Assembly (NCBI RefSeq): GCF_003945595.2
Contig: NW_024104403.1
Span: 744,001 to 808,000 of the forward strand
Source: Pipra filicauda
Lineage: Eukaryota > Chordata > Aves > Passeriformes > Pipridae
Length of the DNA stretch: 64,000 nucleotides
Reading direction: 5' to 3'
How positions within the stretch are numbered: position 1 is the first letter of the stretch; the number at the start of each line of letters is the position of its first letter. The notes under the pieces were generated by a model, which was not told where the DNA came from, made no database searches, and was given only the letters and a program-made list of their open reading frames with translations. Position numbers and translations under genes: made by a program. Positions 38,984 to 48,672 of the stretch are shown here, piece after piece.

Positions 38984-39500
38984 CACAGAATCACAGAATC
39001 ACTTAGATTGGAAAGACCTGTGAGGTCATCAAGTCAAACCATTAACTCAGTACTGCCAAGTCCACCACCAAACCATGTCCCTAAGTACCATTTCTACATT
39101 TAAATACCTCTGGGGAGACCTTATAGCACCTTCCAATACCTAAAGAAGGCTTACAGAAAGGCTGGAAAGACACTTTTGACAAGGGCATGTAGTGATTGGA
39201 AAAGGGGGAATTGCCTTAAGCTGAAGGAGGGAAGGTTTGATTAGATATTAGGAAAAAATTATTTACTTCTGAGTGGTGAGGCACTGAAACAGGTTGCCCA
39301 GAGAGGTTCTCATCCCAGGAACTGTTGAAAGCCAAGCTGGATGGGACTCTCAGAAACTTGATCTTGTGGAAAGTGCCCTGTCCATGGCAGGGAGGTTGGA
39401 TCTAGATCATCTTTGAGGTCCCTCCCAACCTTAACCATTCTATGATTCTATGGTGACTCAACCACTGCCCTGGGCAGCCTGTTCCAATGCCCAACATGTC
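38984..39500 (-). mobile_element. CR1 LINE fragment, split by a second CR1
   Basis: The left part (38984 to about 39109) reads ACAGAATCACAGAATCAC, GAAAGACCTGTGAGGTCATC and CCATGTCCCTAAGTACCA, ending in TTTAAATACCTC. This is a reverse-complemented CR1 3' end, including its ATTCTGTG-type terminal repeats. The same element resumes at about 39453 with GGTGACTCAACCACTGCCCT and GGGCAGCCTGTTCCAATGCC, the next part of the CR1 consensus. After about 39500 similarity fades and I cannot follow it. The interruption is a CR1 of opposite orientation. Confidence 0.88.
39110..39452 (+). mobile_element. CR1 LINE 3' end, inserted into an older CR1
   Basis: The plus strand runs TGGGGAGACCTTATAGCACC, GACACTTTTGACAAGGGCAT, TAGATATTAGGAAAAAATTA, CACTGAAACAGGTTGCCCAG, CTGTCCATGGCAGGGAGGTT and TCTTTGAGGTCCCTCCCAAC, and ends in ATTCTATGATTCTATG, the complete avian CR1 3' terminus. 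It is 5'-truncated to about 343 bp. It is better preserved than the host CR1 around it, which fits its being younger. It opposes the direction of DMD transcription. Confidence 0.93.
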
Positions 39501-40478
39501 CCAAGTGAAGGTTCGATCACGATTAAACTCAGTAATAACCTTTCAGGACACTCCCTTATGACTCTAGTAAACATTTTCACAGCTTTTGCCCCTCCATGGC
39601 TCTGAACAGAAAAATCAGAATTAACAAAATCTGTTGCACACAACCAGTTCTTCCAGTAGATCTCTAGCATTCATTAATGTACCTCTATAAGGAATATTCT
39701 GGGTTTTAAAAAACATGGATGAAGAAAGCTCTACCTCTATTTTCTACTGTATTTTAAAGCAGAATGGCATATCCAGTTAGGTCTAGCATCTAGGTTAAGA
39801 ACATATCCTTTTACAAAACCTAGTTTAAACAGCAACAATTTTTTTAAAAAATTGGAAATCCTCTTTTTAAAGATATAAAGCCATTTTTGCACTATCTGTA
39901 ACCCAAACACTCCAACTTCCTGTGACTGCATGAGAAAAACAAATTGATGTGAAAGTGATTATAAATAACCTTAAATTGAGCAATCCATTCTTTTTATCCA
40001 GGCTATGAAATATAGATGTTAATGGCATTAATTATGATAAGTGAATTAGATTAGGATTAACTGTATCAATTAGCTAATGTATTATTAGTACTACAGAGAT
40101 CTATTTTAATGACATACAATCAAATGGAAAGGTTATAAGTCAATTGTAAATTCTGTAAATGAAGCTCCAATCTGTGCTATTTTTAAATCAAGAAATAACG
40201 TATGTTCATTTGTGTTTTTTTTTTAAACAGTAAGAGTGAAATTATAAAAATGTGGAGTTTGGAAGGGAGTGGGGAGTCATTGACAGGAGTAGATAGCAAA
40301 GAAAACAAAACAAAAAATAACAAATTATAGTGGATGTGAAATTTAATTACTGATAATTCCTTATATACACGAAAACTCTAGAAGTTGAGAACTCCTTTGA
40401 AATATTAAGCGAGAATCAAATCTAAAATAACTAAAAATAATTCCCAATATTTTTCTTCTATGCTCCCTTTTAACGTAC

Positions 40479-40654
40479 CTCTTTCTTTTCTCTACCAGCT
40501 GTTTGCAGATCTCCTGCCACCGGGTATTCAAACTTTCCAGTTGTTCCTTCAGCACTTTAGCATCTGCTGTTGATGACTGCTCAATAATCTCTTCACCAGT
40601 TACATTCAGTGTTTTGACAACAGTTTGCTGTCGCCCAATGCCATCCTGAAGCTC
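40479..40654 (-). CDS. DMD: Dystrophin exon 45 (end of spectrin repeat 17)
   Basis: This is an internal coding exon of dystrophin, the rod-shaped protein linking cortical actin to the dystroglycan complex under the muscle membrane. The minus strand reads ELQDGIGRQQTVV at the start and LNTRWQEICKQL near the end, nearly the same as human exon 45 as I know it (ELQDGIGQRQTVV, LNLRWQEVCKQL); by hand about 41 of 59 residues agree. The acceptor is TTTTACAG before GAG and the donor is AG|GTACGT. Length is 176 bp, equal to the human exon. It starts in phase 0 and ends with two bases (AG) of a split Arg codon completed by exon 46. It covers the last part of repeat 17, with the helix C Trp in the RWQE motif. 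Repeats 16-17 form the nNOS-binding region in mammals. The open frame continues into the intron on both sides, so the boundaries rest on splice sites and homology, not on the ORF. Confidence 0.97.
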
Positions 40655-41051
40655 CTGTAAAATACACAGCACATACACGTATTCATGAAAAAACGCTTCA
40701 TCGCATATTGGCCAGATGGAAAGAGGTGAAAGTTTTTGCTCTTTTCCGAATTCCAAATGAAAAATCCAAAGATAAGTAGACAGAAAGACATCTCATGATT
40801 TTGTAACAAGTACCTTTCAGTACCTCTACAGTCTTTTATCCTCTCCTGTATTCTTGTCTACTAGAGATTGTTGCAGTAATACTGTGCACAACAGTTAATA
40901 AGTAAAACTTGTGAACAAATATATTTCTACACACCCAAAGGTATACACCACATTTATTTAACAGCCTACAAAGCATTGTTAGGTTTGAAAAGCACAGTGC
41001 AGGGAGTTCCTACTAGCTATCAACTCAAATAAGGAATGTCAGGAAAGTAGA

Positions 41052-41132
41052 GACTGGTTTGGTTTTTCGTTTGTTTGGTTGGTTTTTTTGGCTGTTTTTT
41101 GTTTGGTTGGTTTTTGTTTGTTTTGGTTTTTT
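41052..41132. repeat. G/T-rich tract abutting a CR1
   Basis: About 80 bases of TTTGG, TTGG and TTTTG units, with almost no A or C, directly border the 3' end of the CR1 at 41134. On the strand of that CR1 it would be an A/C-rich tail replacing the usual ATTCTATG repeats. Confidence 0.85.
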
Positions 41133-41133
41133 C

Positions 41134-41455
41134 AACTGGGTTGGAAAAGACCTCTGAGATCATCAAGTCCAACCCTTGATCCAACACTGCCATGGTAACT
41201 AGACCACGGCACTAAATGCCACATCCAGTCTCATCTAAAAAACCTTCAGGGACAGAGAATCCACCACCTCCCTGGGCAGCCCATTCCAATGTCTGATTAT
41301 TCTCTCTGTATAAATTTCTTCCTAATATCCAACTTAAACTTCCCCTGGCACAGCTTAAGATCATGCCCTCTTGTCCTACTGCTGGTTCCTTGGGAGAAGA
41401 GACCGATGCCCACCTGGCTACAATCTCCTTTCAGGTAGGTGTAGAGTTTGAAATA
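41134..41455 (-). mobile_element. CR1 LINE, 3'-end fragment
   Basis: Plus-strand text such as AACTGGGTTGGAAAAGACCT, GAGATCATCAAGTCCAACCC, CACCACCTCCCTGGGCAGCC and CTCCTTTCAGGTAGGTGTAG is the reverse complement of a CR1 tail. It is better conserved than the copy at 30 kb and appears to be of another subfamily, with ACTGCCATGGTAACTAGACC in place of ACTGCCAAGTC. Both ends run into G/T-rich low-complexity sequence. Orientation is the same as DMD. Confidence 0.92.
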
Positions 41456-41526
41456 TTCTGATTCCATTAAAGAACACATTTTTCTCCAGTTGCAACAAGC
41501 CTAATAATCCATTCACTTGTGGAATT

Positions 41527-41690
41527 TTTGGATTTGTTTTGGATTTTTTTGTTTTGGGTTTTTTTATGGGGTTTGCTTGTTTTGGGTTTGGCTTTTTTTT
41601 TTTTTTTGGGGGGGGGAGGTTGATTTTGTTGTTATTGGTTGGTTAGTTTGGAGTCTTTGGTTTGTTTGTCTTGTTTTTTAACAGGACTGG
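41527..41690. repeat. Long G/T-rich tract with poly(T)-poly(G)
   Basis: Roughly 160 bases contain almost only G and T, including GGTTTTTTT and TTTGGGTTTGG units and a run of about 14 T followed by eight G. There are enough G runs for possible quadruplex structures on the plus strand, but no regular telomere-type TTAGGG repeat. Confidence 0.85.
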
Positions 41691-41939
41691 GGGGAACTTT
41701 TTTCTAAGAAAAAGTATTACAATGTTTCTACTTACACAACAGAATTAAAAACTACCACAAATAACCAACATGGACAATTCTCAAGTTTTACTAAATGCAT
41801 GGGGAAACATTTTTCTACATATTTTATGATTTAAAAATAATTATCCCTGTAGCTATCTTACCTCACATTTACAACACTGTTCTGAATCTGTAGCTTAGAT
41901 TTTAACACTGCCTGCCTGTTTAAGAAAGTCAGTACCTAC

Positions 41940-41964
41940 AAACAAACAAATAAATAAATAAATA
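41940..41964. repeat. (CAAA)n/(TAAA)n microsatellite
   Basis: Three CAAA units pass into three to four TAAA units. Confidence 0.88.
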
Positions 41965-43849
41965 TTTTCATATTTTTAATCATCAGTAGAGCATGAGTAT
42001 TTTTTCCTTCAATTACTCAAAATATACAACCAGGCAAGTGTAAAATCATTTTCAATGGTTTACTGCTAAAATAAACAGAAACTGCAAAAAAAAAATCTAC
42101 ACTGTGATATTCATACTTACGATAGGTTTTCACAATTTCAGGAAGTGTGTCTAAATCCTACCTACATACAAATGCTTTCAAGTAAAATTCTGAATCTATC
42201 TTTTCTGGAAGAAACCAAATACTTCAGCACTATCACACCCTACAAAAACATCATATGCTTGTTTTCTCTTTCTAAGTGCGTAACATAAATTGCAGAGCCT
42301 GTCAGTAAATCTGCATATTAACATTAAATAAAATTTGTCCATGAAACAGTTAAAACTGGCAGGATATCACTTTACAAGAATGTAAAAGATGAACATAACT
42401 ACTTCTCATGCTTTTTTCGACATATATCTTCAGTCATGAGGTTATGATTGAAGTTCACAAACTGAACAACAATCAAAACTCAGGTGCCAGCTATTATTAA
42501 TTCATTAAACTGCAGGGAGTCAGTTGCATGCCCTATCTCAGCTTTTGCACAGATGTTACATGGACAGCTTGAACACCAACAGCAACAGACTCTGGGACAC
42601 AGAGGAATATGTCAGTAGGTTGCTGTGGCATTTACCTGGACAGGAGTCATAGCTGAGGCAGAGGTTTACTCTGTTGAGATCTAACTTATCCTTACTATAC
42701 TTTCTGTTTGGTTTTCTTAGTTTCTTTTAGGTTGTTACAGAGGAGAATCCCCTGCAAAACTATTCCTTTCTTACATTCCTCTCAGTAAAAACTGGTCTGC
42801 TGATGTTGGGGTTTTTTTCCAAATTACTTTCATGTCCCACAGTTTCAGAATAAGAAGTAGCAGTGATGACCATAATGTGGCAGTAATCTGGATACTGTTT
42901 TATTATGTCTTGATAGGATGAGAACGATTTTTCTGCAGGATCCTGACAAGCTATGTGACAGTCCAGTCACGTTGCATCAAGCACCTGCTGGTCCACAGTG
43001 TTCCAGCACACTTTGCTTTGCCTGTGGAATATGTAAGGTTTTTAAGATACCATTGTAACAGAAACTGCAAGATCTTCTAAGACCCAGAGAAGACACATAA
43101 AATCCTCTTCCTTTGAGGTATCGAATTTTATTTTCTTTCTGTGATGTACACTAATACAATAATACCTGGTCCAACTGTTATTTTCAGGTACATGATTTCA
43201 TTATTAGCAATAAACAGCGGTAATGGCCAAGTAGTTTGCTTAAATGCAAATATTGTCTACCATTGTGAATCTGAATTGGCCCTTTTACTACACACTTCAG
43301 TATTGGTAATGCCCAGCTTAAAATGAATGCCTAGTTTTTGTACATATTCACTGTATTTCACACTGAGTTTAGCACTAGAGCCTTTGCGTTATGCAGTGGG
43401 GAGCATTACATGGGTAAATCATAACGATGTATAGTTTGAGGAAAAATATATTACAATAAGTGCCTTTTTTCCAGCAAGGCACCTGAAACCTTTGTGCTAT
43501 TGCATGTGCCTGTTTGAAGTTAAGATCCAAAACCAGCACGACCACTTACTGAAAAAAAATAAGTCAGAACAAAGCTTCTACCTTTATTCGGAAGGCCCAC
43601 TCATAATAGATGATCAAGGCAAGAGAACAAAGAAGGGAAATTCTACTTCTGAAAGTCCAGAGTTTTTAGAAGGAAACTTTTTAGAATTTAGTTGTTATCT
43701 CTGCATCACCTTTTCTAAATGACAGAAATAATGACCAATCAGTATACTATTATAAACTGAAATGCTAATTAAAAGCCCATTTAAATACTCTGAGCCTTTT
43801 TCCTGTGTTAACAGCAGCTTAAATTAGTTTTTCTTCCTCCCCCAGCATT

Positions 43850-43882
43850 CACACACACACACATACACAGACACACACACAT
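43850..43882. repeat. Interrupted (CA)n microsatellite
   Basis: Two CA runs are separated by TACACAGA. Confidence 0.9.
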
Positions 43883-44480
43883 AAGGAACAAGTACATGAT
43901 TTTCACACTTATTTCAATTGACAAAAAATTAAACAAGGGAATTTTCTCATTTATCCCACAAAATTATGTAATAGGCTTTACTTACAAAGTAAAAAAAGAA
44001 AATAGCTGGCTCAATTGCAGAGACAGTCTTGGAACTTAAGATCCTTAATCCTGAAATGGGAACCTTGCAAAGGATGCATAGGAATGAGAAGTGTGAACTT
44101 CCACCAGAATATAAGAGAAGGCTATAACAGAAGGTTTTTGGCCATCTGCATTTCAGATCATCATAAAGAACCCAATTTGAGATTTTTTTTTCCAAGTATT
44201 CTAGGCATCTGACACTTTTCACATGATTAAACAGAAAGACGTGCTGATGAAATTTGTCTAGATTCCATGGTCCATGAAAAAGATTTTTGTTGATAGTGGG
44301 TACTGTACAAAGCAGAGCCTCCCATGAAGAGATTTAGGGGTTTTTTTTAAAGCATTTTGAACTGAACAAATATTTTTTAACTGTTTTGCTCAAAGTCACA
44401 TTTTTACACACTCATCCCAGAGCTGTTAACCACAAAGATGCTTTTCACAGCTTACATATAGTATCTCAAATTTGTCAGCA

Positions 44481-44516
44481 CCTATAGTTTCCTATTAACC
44501 TATAGTTTCCTATTAA
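44481..44516. repeat. Perfect 18-bp tandem duplication
   Basis: CCTATAGTTTCCTATTAA occurs twice in direct succession without a mismatch, which suggests a recent local duplication. Confidence 0.9.
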
Positions 44517-44861
44517 CTTCCTCTCTATCCTTACCACAAACCTGCATGAGGGCAAGGTGCTGGGAGCCTGTACAACCCTCCCTCCCACGGCCCAAAGGTT
44601 TATGGTTCTACAAAAGAAATATTGACATCGAATGTTTCTTGTAGTTTCACTTGGCATTTCACTCCTTCAAACAGAAATGGCAAACAAAAGGGCACATTGC
44701 CCTTTGGATTCCCAGCTCACTTAGAAGGCCATTGGAAATACCTATACTTGCAATCATGCAGTTTCTAATCTCTTTATGAACAGAGTGTACAAACAAATTT
44801 AATTAAAATTATATGTTTATATAATATTAAAAAAAAACAAACTCAGAAAAGATCTCACCAT

Positions 44862-45035
44862 AGAGATACAAGGAAAATTTTTTTCACAATGACAGTGGTG
44901 AAATACTGGAATATAGGTTGCCCAGAGAGATGGTAGATGCCTCACCCTTGGAATCATTCAAGGTCATGCTGGACAAGACTCTTACTGACCTGATCTAGTG
45001 GAAGATGTCCCTGCTCATTGCGAGGGAACTATGAT
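44862..45035 (+). mobile_element. CR1 LINE, internal fragment of 3' region
   Basis: TACTGGAATATAGGTTGCCC, AGAGAGATGGTAGATGCC, CATTCAAGGTCATGCTGGAC and CTGATCTAGTGGAAGATGTC follow the CR1 3'-UTR in order. The copy stops at TGCGAGGGAACTATGATT, before the usual terminal repeats, so both ends are lost. It is moderately diverged. Confidence 0.85.
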
Positions 45036-47635
45036 TAAACTTTTTGCAGATAAGGAGAAGTAACTTATATAATTGATTAAAGAACTCACCAAGCAATTTC
45101 AAATATTTTACATCATCACATTCTTAATTGCCCCTTTTTTTCCTGATTCCTTTCACAATGCTCATGACAAATGACTAGGCAATATGACAAAAAGAGAAAA
45201 TATTTTTTTGGATAGATTCCTGATATAAGTTAAAACAAAACAAAAAAAAAAAAAGAGTTGATGAGGATTTGAAGTAAATCTGTTTGCTTGCTTTGCCCGT
45301 ATCATGTAAATTAAACATTCATCAGAAAACTCAACCACTTACACGAGAGGGTACCTGAATGGCATCATTTTGCCTTATTTGTTATTTCTTAGTTAATTTT
45401 AACATACATCAGATAACCCTTTCTGCAATCTCATTTACTCTTTTCATTGACAGAAATAGCATTTTACCATTAAACTAAATCAGACACTATTCTTTGAGCA
45501 ATCTTAGGATCACTTTCCTCTTTTCATTGTGGTAGATAAACATACTTAACAATAATTTATTGTTATGGAAAAACCCTGCAGCAACACTAAGAAATACCAC
45601 AAACAAGCTAATTTCTGTCAGAAAAAATAATGGTCACAAAATGTTTTAAGTGAAAAATAATGTGCTGCCTTTCCTTTGTTTAGGGTAAGGTACAGATCCA
45701 GAAAAGCATGTAAAGGTACTATGCACCACTTTCAGAAACCTGTAGTCTTAAATTCAACATTAATGTGCTGTTCTTCAGTCATTTACATAAAAATTTCTTC
45801 TATTTTGAATTGTATAAAGCCATACGGTTGACATAAGTGTCTACCCAGATGCAATAACATAAATCAGAGAACTGTGAAAACATTTGGTGGAAAACTATCC
45901 CCAAAACAATTTGCTAGCATTTGGTTACCAGAATGAATTTACCCATTAAGAGTATGTACCTCTGTTCAAGATTCTATTAGAAATAAGGGAGAAATTAATT
46001 TTCTAGGCAGTTAAATCCCAATGATTTAATCTGGAGACACATCACTAACACTTTGGTAGGACTAAAACAATCAACAAAGAGTATATGTTGCTTTCTAGCT
46101 GTTTTGTGATAAACAGTTGTGCAATCTTATTGCTTTTTGTGCATTACATTATTGTGTTTTTATTACGAAGTATGGAAAATTAGGACAGATGATAGAGATG
46201 GAAGAGGTGAAAAAACAGTAAAGAAGGAAGGCAATGTTTGTTAAGGAGTTGACAAGAATTTAAAACAAAGTGTTTTATTCTTAGAATAAATTATGGGCAT
46301 TACTACGGATTGAATATTACTATCAACTCTGTTCAAGAGCAGCATTTGAAAAAGGTGACAGTAGGCTCTGGGCAGATTCTCCCTATAAAGCAGACCTAGG
46401 TTCATGTAGTCAGTATGACTGGTTTTGTACAGCTGTACAAGAGAAACCAAAGGAAAAGAGAATTGCCACAGACCTGTTTTCTGAGTAAACAATAAATACT
46501 CTAAAATTACAAGGAGATTTCATTCTCATTTTGAATAAAATTATAAATTTGTGGCTTAAGCCACAGTTTATATAAATAGTTTATAAAGAATATAAAAAAA
46601 ATGCTTGATTTGTTATGCAAACTGCTTTGTTGGAGAGCCTTAGGAAACTACTACTCTATCCTGCACTATTTTATTCCTATATTTTGATGCTGTTTAATTA
46701 GAAAGACATGAAGTCCAGTATTGCCCCAGATGCATTACTAACTGTCTATGACTGATACTATTCACAAAAAAATTTGAGTAAAAAGTTACTCCACAATTCT
46801 ATAGCTTAAAAAATTAAATGGAGATACACAACTTCTCATACTCCACTGAAAGCTTCTAATCAGCTAGTCCCAGATTTTTTTGAAAATTTTAATATCTTCC
46901 AGATTTTATCCCTTGACTGCACCTCTTCCCTCTAGAAAGTGAAAAATTCATTCTTCATAAGACAAGGCATTAAAGCTGAAATTTTATTATTTAACCTATA
47001 CAAATTCTTCAGTCTAAGCTGCTGTCCTTCAAAAAGCAGTAGTCTGCTTAATGGCCTAGTAATTTCACACCTCAGCACTGCTGTCTGTACCACTATCAAA
47101 TATAATTCCAAATGCATCTCCAGTTTTTCTTATTGAATTTCCCTGAATGAATTTCTCTGCATAGTTAGCTCTTGAGAGGCACATATCACCCAGTAAGACT
47201 TACTACCATGAATTTCACCAAGGTGACAAGCTGGTTTGTGAGAAGATCTGATTCCCCACTCATTGTAATAATAAAAAGTTAACTTGAATTTGTCTCTTCC
47301 TCTAATGGAAATTTCTCATACCTTTAAATCCACAGGGATACAAAAGGAAAGAGGAAGTCAAGGCTTGAAAACTGAAATTTTCCCTCACATATACCTCCTG
47401 CAATAAAAGTATTTTGAACATATTAATCAACTTCATCTCAATTTCCTAGCTTTTCAGAATGATCCAACTTGGAGCTTTGGATGACTTGATATTGGCTCTT
47501 GAAGATCTTCTGAACGCGACTGCTATGGGTCTAAAAGCTGCCCAAAGACATTTCAAAAATCTGTCTTTGCTTTCCTTTACCCTTGTCTGGACAAAAAGTT
47601 ACAAAGTTGCTTTGGATTTTCAAGGTAAGGTTTTG

Positions 47636-48672
47636 ATAGAGAGGGAGCTACAGGGGTGGCTTCTGTGTGAAGCTGCCAGAAGCTTCACCCATGTCTGGAA
47701 GAGTCAATGCCAGCCAACTCCAAGATGAACCCCCTGCTGGCCAAGGCCAAGCCATCAGCAACAGTGGGAGCAGCTCCGGAATAACTTCGTTAAGAAGGGG
47801 AACAAAATTCTGTGCAATTGCAGTAGGAGAAAGAAGTAAGAACATGTGACAGCAAGAGCCCTGCAAACACCAAGGTCAGTGAAGAAAGAGTGGGAGGATG
47901 TGCTCCAGGTGCTAGAGCAGAGATTCCCCTGCAGTCCATGGTGCAGACCATGATGAGGCAGCTGTGCCCCTGCAGCCCACGGAGGTCCATGGTGGAGCAG
48001 AGATCACCTGCAACATCTGTAGAACCCCATGCCTGAGCAGGTGGATACCCAAAAAGAGGCTGTGACCCTGTGGGAAGTTGTGCTGGAGCAGGCTCCTGGC
48101 AGGACCTGTGACCCCATGGAAGGAGGAGCCCCTGCTGGAGCAGGTTTGCTCACAGCACTTGTGTCTCCACAGGGGAACCACGCTGGAGCAGTCTCTTCTG
48201 GAAGGACTGCACCCCATGGAAGGGACCCACACCAGAGCAGTCTGTGCAGAACTACACTCTGTGGCAGTGACCCCATGCTGGAGCAGGGAAAGAGTGTGAG
48301 GAGTTCTCCCTCTGAGGAGAAAGGAGCAGCAGAGACGACGTGTGGCGCACTAATCGCAACCCCCATTCCCCGTCCACTTACACAGCTGGAGGAGAGGATG
48401 TAGAGAACTCATCGGTGAAGTTAAGCCTAGGAAGAAGGGAAGCGTGAAGGGAAGGTGTTTTAAGATTTGGATTTGCTTCTCATTACCCTGCTCTAATTTG
48501 ATTAGTGATAAATCCAATTATCTACTCAATTTGAGTGTGTTTTAGCCATGATGGTAACTGGTAAGTGATCTCTCCCTGTCCTTATCTTGATCCATGAGCC
48601 TTTTGTCATATTTTCTTCCCCCTCGTCCAGCTGAGGAGGGGAGTGATGGAGCAGGTTTGGTTGGGCAAAACA
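47636..48672 (+). mobile_element. Avian endogenous retrovirus LTR-type repeat, probably ERVL class
   Basis: The stretch opens with GGAGCTACAGGGGTGGCTTC and ends near GAGCAGGTTTGGTTGGGC. Between lie repeated CTGGAGCAG and GACCCCATGGAAGG phrases (47900-48290), then GGAAAGAGTGTGAGGAGTTC, CCCCATTCCCCGTCC and AGATTTGGATTTGCTTCTCA. I recognise this as a common avian LTR-retroelement repeat from memory, not from a search; the class is less certain than the repeat identity. The usual 3' end with CCACCACA-like text is missing, so it is truncated. It is GC-rich compared with its surroundings, which explains the several 100-125 codon frames on both strands here. No retroviral gene is present. Confidence 0.75.

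Larger units (their letters stand above)
27562..40478 (-). other. DMD: DMD intron 45
   Basis: This intron of 12,917 bp lies between exons 45 and 46 and is shorter than the human counterpart (about 36 kb, from memory). Donor is GTACGT and acceptor is TTATTACAG on the minus strand. It holds a minus-strand CR1 fragment at 30046-30386, the nested CR1 pair at 38984-39500, (CA)n at 29106-29133, an unassigned GC-richer block at 34480-34960 and several T/G-rich or A/C-rich tracts. From 31 to 38 kb I see otherwise only AT-rich unique sequence. Short open frames there lack any motif. Confidence 0.9.

Noticed and set aside
48004..48403. Overlapping open frames of 106-124 codons on both strands
   Set aside because: They fall in the GC-rich, internally repetitive part of an LTR-type element. 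Several frames are open at once because of composition, and none resembles a retroviral protein.
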